From positions 1,116,001 through 1,180,000 of the forward strand of contig OW568861.1 in the NCBI GenBank assembly GCA_938743325.2: a DNA stretch of 64,000 bases, read 5' to 3'. The DNA is from Pycnococcus provasolii. Taxonomy: Eukaryota; Chlorophyta; Pseudoscourfieldiophyceae; Pseudoscourfieldiales; Pycnococcaceae. The position numbers and the translations under genes are program-made. A model generated the notes under the pieces. It ran no database searches and was not told the origin of the DNA. It was given only the letters and a program-made list of their open reading frames with translations. Of the stretch, positions 1 through 11,100 are shown piece by piece (within the stretch, counting starts at the first letter, position 1; each line of letters opens with the position of its first letter).

Positions 1-509
1 GCGTATTCCTTCGTGAGTTTTTCCACTTTTTCCTTGGAGCACGGCGATCCGTTGACTTTCCACTCGCTGCTGTTGTCTCTTTTGATTTTGCGGAAGACAG
101 TGACGGGCGCCTCGCCTTCCCCGCTCGCGAGCGTGATTTTGACGGATCCAAACTCCTCCCCTCTTTTGACGTAGTCGGATATTTTGTCCGCACGTCCTAG
201 CAGTTTCGTGTGTCCCGCGAGTCCAACGCAGAGCGCGCACACCAATGACGACTTCCCCGTTCCATTCGGCCCTAAGATGAGGTTTAAGCGTAATCCAGGT
301 TCGACGACGACGTGTGCATACGTCATGAAGTTGCGCATCTCCACACGTAGCACGGTACCCTTGCGCGCTGACGACCGCTCATCCAAGCCAGCATAATCAC
401 CACCACCACCCTCAAGCCGAGCACGCTTTGATGACCCAACGCCACCACCAGGAAGCAGAGACGCCAACGCAGCATCGCGAGCATGCTTCGTAGAGCGGGC
501 GGATGCCAT
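1..509 (-). CDS. SMC5: SMC5 (structural maintenance of chromosomes 5), N-terminal part, cut by window edge
   Basis: The reverse strand reads 169 residues from an ATG at 509 and runs off the left edge without a stop. After a Gly/Ser-rich leader of about 50 residues comes the N-terminal half of an SMC ATPase head: a strand-rich start (VLRVEMRNFMTYAHV), a Walker A motif GPNGTGKSS at about residues 80-88, then the stretch ending LLGRADKISDYVKRG, which is typical of SMC5 rather than SMC1-4 or SMC6. SMC5 pairs with SMC6 in the Smc5/6 complex, which acts in nuclear DNA repair, recombination and chromosome segregation. The coiled coils, hinge and C-terminal head lie outside the window. Family assignment is by motif recognition; the start codon is the first ATG in this frame. 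Confidence 0.85.
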   Translation of the reverse strand, partial: MASARSTKHARDAALASLLPGGGVGSSKRARLEGGGGDYAGLDERSSARKGTVLRVEMRNFMTYAHVVVEPGLRLNLILGPNGTGKSSLVCALCVGLAGHTKLLGRADKISDYVKRGEEFGSVKITLASGEGEAPVTVFRKIKRDNSSEWKVNGSPCSKEKVEKLTKEY

Positions 510-894
510 ACTTCTTCTTTCACAAAGCAAAAGTGGAGAATGACGAGCCTGCTTTCCCCAATCCCAAAGCAAAGCAGGCGGGGCGTGTTTTTGAATCTCG
601 GCGCGTTCATCGGGCGGATTCACATTGGGGGGGGGGGGATCCGCCATGGGTCGGGCGATTTCTATGCTACCTATATTTTTCTCGTCGGGTTCTTCTTGTA
701 GAGTCCTCTGGCTGTCTGGGGATCCCGGTTGTTGTTTTTTGGGTCGGGGGACGGGAGGTGGTATGGCCTAGAGCGGTTTGGTGGGCCTGGCATGGTTGGC
801 ACCCCTCCGGGGCTGAGGTAAAAGGGAAATAGATCAGAAACTCCCGCGTTTCTACATCATTATTTACCTTCTGCCGTCTCAGCAGCAGCTTTAT
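510..894. other. Intergenic region between divergent genes, with a 12-G run
   Basis: This 385 bp stretch separates the SMC5 start (509, minus) from the start of the unknown plus-strand ORF (895). It holds a run of 12 G at 627-638, about 118 bp upstream of the SMC5 ATG. Short open frames here overlap SMC5 or are not protein-like. No RNA gene is visible. Confidence 0.6.
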
Positions 895-1665
895 ATGGCG
901 CCTCCTGGTGGTCGAGCCAACTACGTCTACATCCCGACGTGCTCGGCATCACAGCAGCCGCCTAAGGCGTTCCACGCCGCCGCGGCTGCTCGCGGCTCCG
1001 CACCTCCCAACCTCACCATCGCGGTCGATGACATTGGATCCGCGTACCGCCGTATCCCGACGTCACAACCGCACCTCAGTGCGGCGACGCTCTTCGATCC
1101 GCGCACGCTCCGGGTCGCAATCCAAATTTGCTTCGGACTGCTATTCGGATTCAATGCTACAGCGGCATCCCTCAACACCATGCTAGGAGGAGGCGCGGGG
1201 GGAGGTGGTACTAGCGCAGACGATGCACGTGCTCTTGTGGCGCGAGTGGAAGACTACGCGGCGGCAACTGCCTCGCCGACTGCCTCGCCGGCGGGAGCAC
1301 CTACGAAAGCGATTGTCGAATATCTCGAGCGTCGCGATGGGGAAACAACCAAAGTTACCAAAAAAGGAGCGCAAGAACGCACGAACAGTCGAGGGCTTGG
1401 CTCAGAAGCTCAGCTTGGCCCACCAGAAAGTGCGGCGACTCACGGTAACCAATTCAGCGGAATCCGCGACACGGGCGGAAAACCTTTCTCCGAAGTCGTG
1501 CATTTCTTGTACCACGCCACGGAAGACTTCGCCGAGGCCCAACTTTACAGGACGAAGGCCCTTTCATTGAACAACGGCGCCCGCCTCCTCCAAGCCGCCA
1601 ACGGGACAAAGGGGTCGCGCGGATGGTGCCAAGTAGTAGTACTCGACGGGACCGCCGACTACTAA
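895..1665 (+). CDS. Hypothetical protein, 256 residues
   Basis: An open frame runs from ATG 895 to the stop at 1665. I do not recognise it. The N-terminal half is Ala/Pro/Ser-rich, with one hydrophobic stretch at about residues 78-93 (VAIQICFGLLFGFNATA), a Gly-rich linker at about 98-105, then an Ala/Thr/Pro segment. The last 65 residues look more like folded protein (a helix-like FSEVVHFLYHATEDFAEAQ). A second frame, 1205-1570, is also open over the middle and is Lys/Arg-rich, so a frameshift or a different gene model is possible. There is no clear neighbour logic: it diverges from SMC5 and converges on the channel gene that ends at 1844. Existence is moderately likely from length and an ATG start; function unknown. 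Confidence 0.4.
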   Translation: MAPPGGRANYVYIPTCSASQQPPKAFHAAAAARGSAPPNLTIAVDDIGSAYRRIPTSQPHLSAATLFDPRTLRVAIQICFGLLFGFNATAASLNTMLGGGAGGGGTSADDARALVARVEDYAAATASPTASPAGAPTKAIVEYLERRDGETTKVTKKGAQERTNSRGLGSEAQLGPPESAATHGNQFSGIRDTGGKPFSEVVHFLYHATEDFAEAQLYRTKALSLNNGARLLQAANGTKGSRGWCQVVVLDGTADY

Positions 1666-1843
1666 GCGCGCCACGACGAATGAGCTTATGCTCAAGCGCT
1701 TACAAGTAATGAATAAATTTGTTTTACATCAAACTACTAACTACAGGTCAAATCAATTAATTGGTGCACCCAATGGTCAAGCTCCCGCCCGAGGCGTAGA
1801 GAGAGCTTGGCATAATAACTAGAGGTGAAGCAAGAAGTACAGC

Positions 1844-4507
1844 TCACCCACCTGCCGTGTCATCCACTCCTGCCGCCGACGCCGACGCCGACGCACCCAC
1901 CGGCGTCGAGAAAGACGATACCGATCCAGACGGATTATGATGCATCATCATGAGTTGCGCCATCGTCCTCTCGTTGCGTGATACGGATTCCTGAAGGCGA
2001 ATCAAACGCTTGCTAATGTCTGCTAACCAAGAAAGGGTACCAGAACCACCCGATACATTCACACCGCCGTGAACGTCCGGAGAGATTCCGTCGTAGGCAC
2101 CACTGCCTTCCGCTGATGTCACCGATAAAAAGGAGGACGAAGGCTTGGTCGTTATGGTTCCGCCGTCCGTCATGAGACCGCTGCCGCCACCGTCTGTCAC
2201 CTTGCGACGCAGACGACGCCCAAGGCCGCTCGTACGCAAAATGCGCGCGTATATATAACCCTTAGGATGGAATAACGTACCGGCGTGTCGCAGAATGTGA
2301 CAACGCCAACACTGCTGGATGCGAAGTGCCATTTTGTCCAAGTACTCGCGATTTTCTGTCGTCGCAAGCCACGCAGCATAATCGAAGAATGTGGCAGGCC
2401 GAGCCATTCGGGCCGTCTCGTACGCGGGTGTTGGCTTGCGATTCTTCAGAGCCTGCGCAGCACGTCGTGCAATACGGCGCTTCATCGCGCCAGCGTACTG
2501 GACGAAAACGGTGTACATCAGATTCTTGATGATTCTGCGCCGCACTTTCTTGTAGCTTTTGGGATAGCGCTGCAGCAACGTGTGCATAGCTTCAGCCTCT
2601 ATGATCTGCAGACACGTGTACGTCAGCGTGACGCCATTATATCTATTTGATTTGGTGTGTTAGATTAGATTGTTAGTGACTTTTGTTGTTTATCCAGGGC
2701 CACGGATTGTCAGAGGAACGAACACTTACCCTCGTCTCTGTCGACCGCGACTCAAAAAGGCGCGCTCGCCGAAAACAGACCCTTTGGTGCAAAATCTTCC
2801 TCGCACTGCAACCACGCCACGCTGCACAACGAAGATGTCCCGCGCGAGGTCTTCAGACTTGAAGACAAATTCGCGCGGCGCGAATGTCGTCGTGACCATC
2901 TTCAGCGTGATCTCCACAATCGCGTCGTGCTCAAGGTCGTTGAAGATTGAGACGTGCTCGATCCAACCACGATTAATAGCATATGCCAGCTCACTTCGAA
3001 GCATCGGGCTGAGATCCTGAAGAAGTGCATCCTGGCGCGCCGAGCTAGCGTTCACAACCTCCATGTTGAATCGATATCGGAAAAATTCACGAAGGCGAAC
3101 ACGCAGATCGGCGTCGAGGTTCTTCTCGCGCATGAACGTGTTCAGCTGGCGTATGAAGCGAACAAACTTGGACGCATCCTCGTTCAAATTCTCGATGATG
3201 TTGCTCACTTCGCCGATGAGGAACGCGGTGAGCCATGTGTGCATGAGCACGCTGAACGTCATCACCCACCTCTCCTCCACGTTCTCGCACACGAGATTGC
3301 CAGTCCAAGAGAGATGGATGGCAGAAACCCAAATCTCGTCGTTGGAAAGGGTGCGACCTTCAAGCGACTGGTGAAGGTTATGAATCCAATTATTCGACGC
3401 CTGCCAATCCTTGCCGGCGGCAAAGCGCCACAGGCAAGCCTCCCAATGGATATATACGAGAAGGCCGACGAGGAACTTTGCGAGACGCAGCAATTCGTAG
3501 TTCAGCTCGAAGACGCTTTCAAATTTCTGCATAATGCGCCCGGCGCGAAGCACGCGTAGCAGCTTTGCGAATCGGAGCAGCTTTGCGAGTCTCACCAATG
3601 CAAGGCGCGACTGCGACTGTGGCGTGCCCGAGCCTGGTCGGCCTTTGATGAGACCTACGGGGATGCCGCTGATCACGTCGATGAGGAACCAGCGGCTGAG
3701 GTAAAACTTGGCAATTTTGTGCCACGACGTGACCCATACATCACGACGCTGGTCGTAGAAGGCGGTGACGAAATTAAGCACAACGTCGAGCAGGAAGCAG
3801 AAGTCGAGCAGGAGGTTGATCCACCACAGCACGTTATCCGCCAGCGCCACTTCGTCGTGACTATTCGGCTCGACGATGAACACCACCTCGTACGGCGTGA
3901 CAAGAGCGGTGTACACGAGCAGGGTGCTGGTGAGGAGCATCCACCGCGTCATGAAGGTGGAGCGTGGGTCAAGCGGCAGAGACGGGAATAACCAGAACGA
4001 GTTGGCGCGTATTGGCTGTGCAAGACCGTCACCCCACACTGTTCTCTCGCTTGTTCCCGAATTAATGGTCGTCACCGACGTCGCGCTGTTGATGCGCGTC
4101 ACCTGGTACGTGATCGCCGGTTGGTCGACACCGTACCCGTCCTTGCTCGTGGTGACGTCGAAACCTCGCGCTTCGTGAGCGCGCAGCGTTTCGACGTCAA
4201 GCTTGACACGCCTTTCGCTGTTTTCGCATTCCATAGTACTATCTATGTAGGTAGTACTACCGTCCGGCACTCCTCCTCTTTGGTTTGTCGTAAGTGCCGT
4301 CGGCGCCACCTGGTTCCTCCTACCGAGGTTCTTCACGCTTGTATTTGCACCACTGTGCGCCCCCACACTATCCTCTTGATTCGTTGCGCTTGATTCGTTC
4401 GCGGTTCGAGAAGGAGTGCGTGTGTGCATGTGTGCGCCACCAGCCACTTGCAGGGCCGGCAGCACTGAGAGTGGTATGCTACTACCCGAGGTATCCATTA
4501 GAGCCAT
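1844..4507 (-). CDS. Voltage-/cyclic-nucleotide-gated cation channel (EAG/CNG/HCN superfamily), two exons
   Basis: Joining 4507..2730 to 2642..1844 on the minus strand gives an 858-residue protein. It has a long Ser/Thr-rich N-terminus, a six-segment channel core with a positively charged S4 at about residues 300-325 (RLALVRLAKLLRFAKLLRVLR), a pore loop at about 395-412, a C-linker, and a cyclic-nucleotide-binding fold at about 520-620 (FVFKSEDLARDIFVVQRGVV, then FGERAFLS). An IQ-like calmodulin site (ALRIQQCWRCHILRH) follows. The pore lacks the GYG signature of K+ channels: where TVGYGD is expected it reads WTGNLVCENVEERW. Ion selectivity therefore cannot be inferred. The family gates cation flux across the plasma membrane by voltage and/or cyclic nucleotides. 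The splice restores the cyclic-nucleotide fold, which supports the gene model. The ATG at 4507 is the first in frame. Confidence 0.85.
2643..2729 (-). other. Spliceosomal intron, 87 bp, in the cation channel gene
   Basis: The donor GTAAGT follows the codon pair CGA-GG, and the acceptor is AAATAG at 2643. The intron carries CTAAC/CTAAT branch-point candidates. The phase (2 nt + 1 nt) matches only this acceptor: the more pyrimidine-rich CTGCAG acceptor at 2606 would bring in an immediate TAG. The junction reads RRG-YNGVTLTYTCLQ, a plausible continuation of the cyclic-nucleotide-binding fold. Confidence 0.75.
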
Positions 4508-5148
4508 TTAGACTGAAGCATCATCATCGGAGGCCATGGCCAACACATCCAACTTCCGGGGGCACCCTTAGAAAATAGTTTATTTTTGTGGAACCTTTTC
4601 TCTCTCCCCCCCCCCCCCCCCCCCTGTGGCACCTGGAAATGATTTTGGCGCAGGGAAATCGCCCCCTAAAATTTACCTGTTTTTCCACCGCCTGTTAAGT
4701 TTGCCCGACCGTTTCTTTACAGTTTACGCTAAACTTTACTGCTTGGCTTGGCTTGCCAGCTGGCGGCCCGGACGAGTCTCGCGCGCAACCAGCTCGCACC
4801 TTCCTAAACCTTTACGTTTTTAAAGTTTGACCTTACAGTACCTCAGCTGCCCAGCGGGCGCCGCGGCAACTCAGTCCAGTATCCATAGTACTACGGACGG
4901 TACTATAAAAGTTTACGTGACCACTACAGTATTTGTACTATCGTAGCTAACCTTGGTCCATAGATAGTCTAGCTAGTGGTAGATACCTTAACTTAGTACT
5001 ACTTTAAAGTTTATCGTATTACGGTATGTATTGTAGTAGTGGTACATAATGTACTGTACAAATAATATCCTGCAATTTTTATAAAGAAAGATACAATCAG
5101 CAGTCATCGCACGCGACGAAGAGTGAGTGGCGCCTTATCTTAATTAGA
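4508..5148. other. Intergenic AT-rich region with a 19-C homopolymer
   Basis: This 641 bp stretch lies between the channel start (4507, minus) and the 3' end of the giant membrane protein gene. A run of 19 C at 4606-4624 sits about 100 bp upstream of the channel ATG. The 4880-5070 part is rich in GTACTA/TAGTAC-type short palindromes. No credible ORF or RNA gene is seen. Confidence 0.6.
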
Positions 5149-8100
5149 CTAGAATCCGAGGGGAATGTGCGCATTCTCGTCAAAAACATCATCTTCGAGC
5201 TCGCCGCCGGATTCTCCATTCGCGGTAGGCGTTGCCACATAGCGCGGTCGCGCGCGCGTCATGGTCTGCGACGACAAGTACGTGTCGTCGTCATAACCAT
5301 AACCAAACGACATCGAGACGCCTCCTGGCAAGGCCATCTCCAAATCACCGTCAAAATCAGTCGACAACCAATTGGGAACACGAGGCGCCGAAGGGTCAAC
5401 GACTCGACGGCCTTGGCCCTGACGAGAAGACTGAGGAATTCTGCTGCCACCGCGGCTTCGACGACTCGGCGGCGCGTTGTAGTCGCGAAACGCGTTGTTC
5501 GTTTCAGCCACCACGGCGGATGCAAGGTCGCGGTTCGCGAAATACGAGTCTTCCACGTGGTGCTGCCGCGACGCGTTTTCGAGATGTGCATGAGCCATGT
5601 ACTCTGGAATGCGTAGTGCATTGACGCCGCGCACGACATCTTGCCGGAACTGCACAATTGCACGCTGCGCACGAGGCGGAGGCGCGGGTGCGGCCACTCC
5701 ACCAGACGCCTCGCCGCCGCGATGATACTCGCGAAGTCGCGAGACGTACTCATCTCGCACGCGACGTGCTGCCGCACTCGCAGCTGCAGGTTCGCTCTCG
5801 TGCAAAATATCACGTGCCGCTTTCCCTTTCGACATGAACGTCAGCAGTGCGCCCTCCGCGGCCCTCCTCACAGCATTATCTCCATCGTTGCACAGGGCGC
5901 GGAGAGCATCCACGAGCATGTAGCCCTCCGAATCACGCGTCTTAAGAAATTTCGCATCGTCCTCATCCACGAATGCTCCGATCGTGTGAAATAGGGCAGC
6001 GCAGGACGCGCGCACTGCGGCATTTGGGTCACGCAGAAGTGCCACGAGCGTGGAAAGAAGGTCGGCGGAGCTCATAACCACACCCAAAACTTCCGCACGG
6101 CGAACAGCAGGATCTGTGTCTACCGCAAGAAGATCCGCCTCTACCGCAGACGTCCATCCCGTGCCAGTGGCTGGGCGGCGTGCAACCTTGCCCGGCGCCG
6201 CGCCGCGTCGCGCCGCCGCCGCCGCCGCCCCAGGATTGCCGACATCGTCGATTGGCTGCACCTGTGGAAGGAGCTGTGCGAGAAGTCCAACGCTTGCCGC
6301 CCGCGATCCGGCATCACCATCCACATTCGAGCAAACAACCTTCAGGGTGTGCACGAAGTTATTTGGATCCGAGTGCTGGGCGATGTAGTCCAGGCACTCG
6401 GAGGACGACGTGCGCAAATCTGGTTGAGGCTGACCCTTCAAGGCGAGCAGAGGTGGAACGCCGCCAGACGCCATGAGCTGAGAGATACCACGCTGCCCGC
6501 CACGCGCGGCAATTCCCCGAACAGCGAAGAGCGCGCGTGGCGCCTCTGGGCGAGATATGCTTAGACAGTGCGCCAATGTTCGGCAAGGCCAGCACGGAAC
6601 ACGATCACGAAGCGTGGCAAGGCGCGTCTCCGTACTCTCAGCCTCGTAGCGCGGCCAACGCACAGCTCCACCACGTGACGCAGCGCGTTCCTGACTGCCG
6701 AGCCACTCGCGTGACATGCGGCTGGCAGATACGAGTGTGTTTCGCACCGTTCGAGACAATGCCAGCGTTGTCGTTCTAAACCGAACGATTGCCATGGCCC
6801 TTGATAGCTGCACTTGCCGACCCAAACGCTCAACGCGAGTCTCTGCGTCGAGGACGAGCCCATATTGCATGGCAGCATCGGCAAGTGCCAGAGCGAGTTC
6901 GACGTGGAAAGGAGATCGCGCTCCTACGAACGCGGGAACGAAGCCGTGCCCGAAGGGCACAACACTGTTGTCCCGAGCCCCTCCAAGGCAACAGAAGATC
7001 GCATTCTTAAATGTCATCGTTCTCCGCGCGTCTGGAGGCAGGCTCAGCAGCACGCCAAGTGGGCCTGACGACGACTGTACCACCTTTAGACGCTTCTGCA
7101 GCTTGCGATACTTTTCGTACGTCGGGTACAGTCTCGGCATCTCGTCTACTCGCCTTTTCATCTCTGCGGCTAGGAAAACTTCAGAGCCATTTCGACTGGA
7201 TCCCGCGTCACTTGAATGATCCTGGCTCGCACCTTGCTTCCCCGATTTGTCCTCATCCACGTCGCTGCCAGCGTCGCTATCGCCTGCATCGCTTCCGGCG
7301 ACACTGTCATAATCCTCATCAAGCAGCTTGCGAGCCTTGCTCATATCTGGAGCGCCGCTGTTTGCACCGTCAAGTTCATCCCAGTGCGCGACTAATTCTG
7401 GATCGTCGATAGGCACGTTCACACCCAGCTCGCGTGCCCATCGTGCAAGCGATGGACTGACCGTTGGCTCTTCTGCATCGGCCGCAAGGAGTTCCTTGAG
7501 TCCAATCTGAGACACGGAGAATTCAGCAAGCACGTCAACCGCTGCCGCACGAACGATAGGGGATTCGCCATCCGTATCGGCCATGCGGCACACGTGTCGA
7601 AGGCAGCCAAATCGACAAGCAAGGGTGAGGCGCTCCTGCTCCGAATTTCTAGCAAGATAACCCAGTCGTCGCATGCACGCGACACGAAGTCGATCAGAGC
7701 ATGCGTAAGATCCAAAATGCTCGTGCGAAAATACGCGCATCACCATATCGAGCAGTGCCGCCTCCTCGATCGGCGGTGCGGAGTCAAACACTTCATTCGT
7801 ATTGCCCAAAACCACGCGAAGACCTGGAAGGGACTGAATGAGCCCGAGTCGGTCGTAGCGACGACAAACCACGGCGAAGGCAAGAAATCGACTGCGCACA
7901 CCCTGGCTAATGCGGTCGACCGACATCATACGACGAGGTGTCGAGAGGCGAACCTCGGCTGACGACTGTCGATCCATCCACACTGCGATGACCGCGGCCG
8001 TCACGGCGAGTGCCACAGCGACAGAAGGACTTGACGAGATCAGGCGGGCAAACGAGCTTGCCGCGAGTGCGGCAGGTGACGCAGCGCGCAGTGCCGATGG

Positions 8101-11100
8101 GATTGCCGAGATACCGCGGAAGGGCACGTCGCGGAGGTGGTACGTGCACGCGAAAAATGCAGCGAGAGCAACGACGGTATCGCGCACGAGTGCAAGAGTC
8201 GCGGCTAATTCTGACTTGTGCAAAGGGCCAGTGTCCGCAAAGCTTGCCCAAGCGAGCGCCGTCACAATCTTTAGCAGCGCCGCACCTTGCGCGTGCGCAC
8301 CGCTCACGCGCACGTACGGAAGCGTCGCAAGCCAGCGTCCTGCTGCAGCGTACTCCACGCTGATCCACGCCACCGCAGTGAATGCGATTATGGCATAGAA
8401 TGCAAGCATGACGTGAACACCGCTCCAGCATACCACATTTTCGTCGCGCACAAGGTAAGGGAATGGCTTAGCATCATCTAGATATCGGCATGTCACCAAA
8501 CTCAGGCAGCACTGCATGGCAGGGAGGGCAAAGATGTCGAGAAACAATAGCTGTGCCGCAAACGATGGAAGGGACACCAGCACACGCAAGCTGTTCAGTG
8601 GCTCACGATTTGTTCTTCGACGAGATTTATGCTGACGATCTTGTGGGTATTGGCACCGCGCGTTGCCAAGTCGCTGCATTACGACAAGGTCGATCACTGT
8701 GAGTCTATCTGAACTGTCTGCGTAACCACGCTTGGCATCCCGACCATTGCCACCCCTCCGAGCAGCCTCAGTGGCGGCAGCTCGAAGTCTATCGGAGAAG
8801 CCATTACCTGCAGCACTTTTATCTGCTAGCGCATCTGCGCCACCCTTTGCATCGCGCTCCGCAATCGCTTTCTGCGTAGCTCTTTCCAAGTCTTCCTCTT
8901 CTTCTGATTTCATCATATTCGCGAGTGCATCCGCTGAGGCAAGATAAGCTGATGCAACCGAGGCAATCATGATGTCGGCCTGCCAGATCCACAGGATTGA
9001 GACTGCAATGGATACGGCGGGAAAGCTTAGCGCAACAGCGGCTAACACGCACGAACCGTCGGCAGGATTGAGAGCGAGTACTGCATAGGCGTTGCCGTCT
9101 GCGCCGCGCGCGCGCTCCGGGTGGAACGATAGGAGTACATACTGCACAATCTCAGTGAACAGTCCCGCACAGCTCATTGCGAAGAGAGCTCCAGTACGAA
9201 GGGTCTCGCTCTCGACAATCTTTAGCTTGTCGAGATCCACCTTGAAAACGCGGCGATTCCCGCGAAGATATGCCATCGCATTGTAGGGATGAAGTCCAAA
9301 GATGGAACTTACGCGCGCAATCCAGAAACTACGCTTGATGCCGCCAGCCACTCGACGACGCACGCGTCGAGCCCACCTAGGCGCCCTTGTCTTGGTGTTA
9401 TGCGATTCTTCAGTATCGCTATCATTATCACTATCGTCTTCCGCGTCGCTTAATTCGTCGTCGCCATCCGCACCACTGTCCTTCTCCTGATTATCTCCCA
9501 ATACAGCGTGCGCTTCAACTGAAAGCTGGCTCACGTCGACGGGTGGCATGCTTCTTGCCCTCCCATCCACATGGACGATAGACTGATGGCGTAGGACGTG
9601 TAGCGCATCCGCCTCCTCCAAGGTCACGACGTCAGCGACTAAATGTGCTGTTGAGAAGGAACCGCCGGTATCACCCTGCACGGCAAGTCGACTTGCGGCA
9701 AACGAGGTTGCGAGGAATGCGAACCACAGAAGAGCCAGCACCGTGATAGGGGCTGACATCGCCTGCGAAGTGCACTCGTCACTCCATGGAGTGGAAACGA
9801 GTTGCTGGATCGCGCGCGTTTGGCCTAAGCACCCATCGCCAACAAGCACGGATACGCTGTATGTGGCAGCGTGAATCGACTTGATCGTGACCTGGAGGTC
9901 ACTCGACATCGACGCCGTGGTCCATGAACTCAACAGCCTGCCCGTGCTCTTGAGTCGGTACGGCTCTATGCCCCATCGAATCGTGGCATTATTCACCTGC
10001 CTGAGATCACCCACGAGTCGCACGCCGCGCACTGCGATGCAGTGCTCACCACCGCCCAGCACGACGTCCTCTAGCAGAACGCGCGGCGCGGCATTGCACG
10101 AGGCAAACAGCGTCGAAATTGCTTCGACGGCGCGCTGTCCCCTGCCATCGCAGTTTCCGCTATCCGCCACGACGCGAACATCATAACGGCCAGGGACGTC
10201 CGGCGTGAAGCTCGCGTTTAGACCGGAGATCTCAAAGGCAGCAAGCGAACCATTTGGCTTGAGTGCGAAATCCCACTCGTACGCGAACTGAGGCATTGCC
10301 GGATAACCGGGCTTGCCCGCGGTAGTATTAGGAAGTCCCACCGAAACTCCAACTGGTGATGCCTCGTAGCGAGGCGGCAATCCCGCGGCGGCGATTTCGC
10401 TTTCTAGCTGTTCTTGCGTTAGACTAGTGTTGTACATCAGGAGGTCTATCATGGTTGTCTTCGCCGTGAGGGTATTGTGGCATCTCACGATATCGCTCGG
10501 CGCTACGATGATGACGTTCGCCGTGAGAAGACCGGAAAGCTCGGCGGTGCCGTCGTCGAGACGACCCTGTGGTGACAGAATGCGAACAAGCTCGATGTCA
10601 AATACCTCGCCGACCCGCTCGTAGACCTGATCGTCTTCAATCTTAACCACGATCGTCTCCCTCGTCCTGCCGGCGCGAAGCAGAAGCACGCCGCGATGCA
10701 CGAATGTGAAATCGTCCATGGTCGCCACGTCCCAGTTTCGCGATGATGCCGATTTGTCGCTCGGGGAACGAAGCACAGTTCTCCACTCAACCTCAACGTC
10801 GCCACCGATATCACCTTCTCGAAAGACGGCTACTTGCACGACCTTGTTTTCCTCACGCACGCCCATTTCGAGTGTTCCGTTCAGGCACAGGTTGCCAGGG
10901 TACACGTCCACGCCAGCCTCGTAGCGGGTCACGCGCGTCCCGTTGATGTTGACGCACATATTGGACCGAAATCCAACGCGCGTGACACCTTCGCTCACGC
11001 GAATGAATGCGTGGTCGCGTGCTCCGATAAGGCCGTCAGCACCCGCCTCTTCGAGCCGCACGACGACGAGCTCGTTGCGCTCGTACAACGCGTCGAGGCG

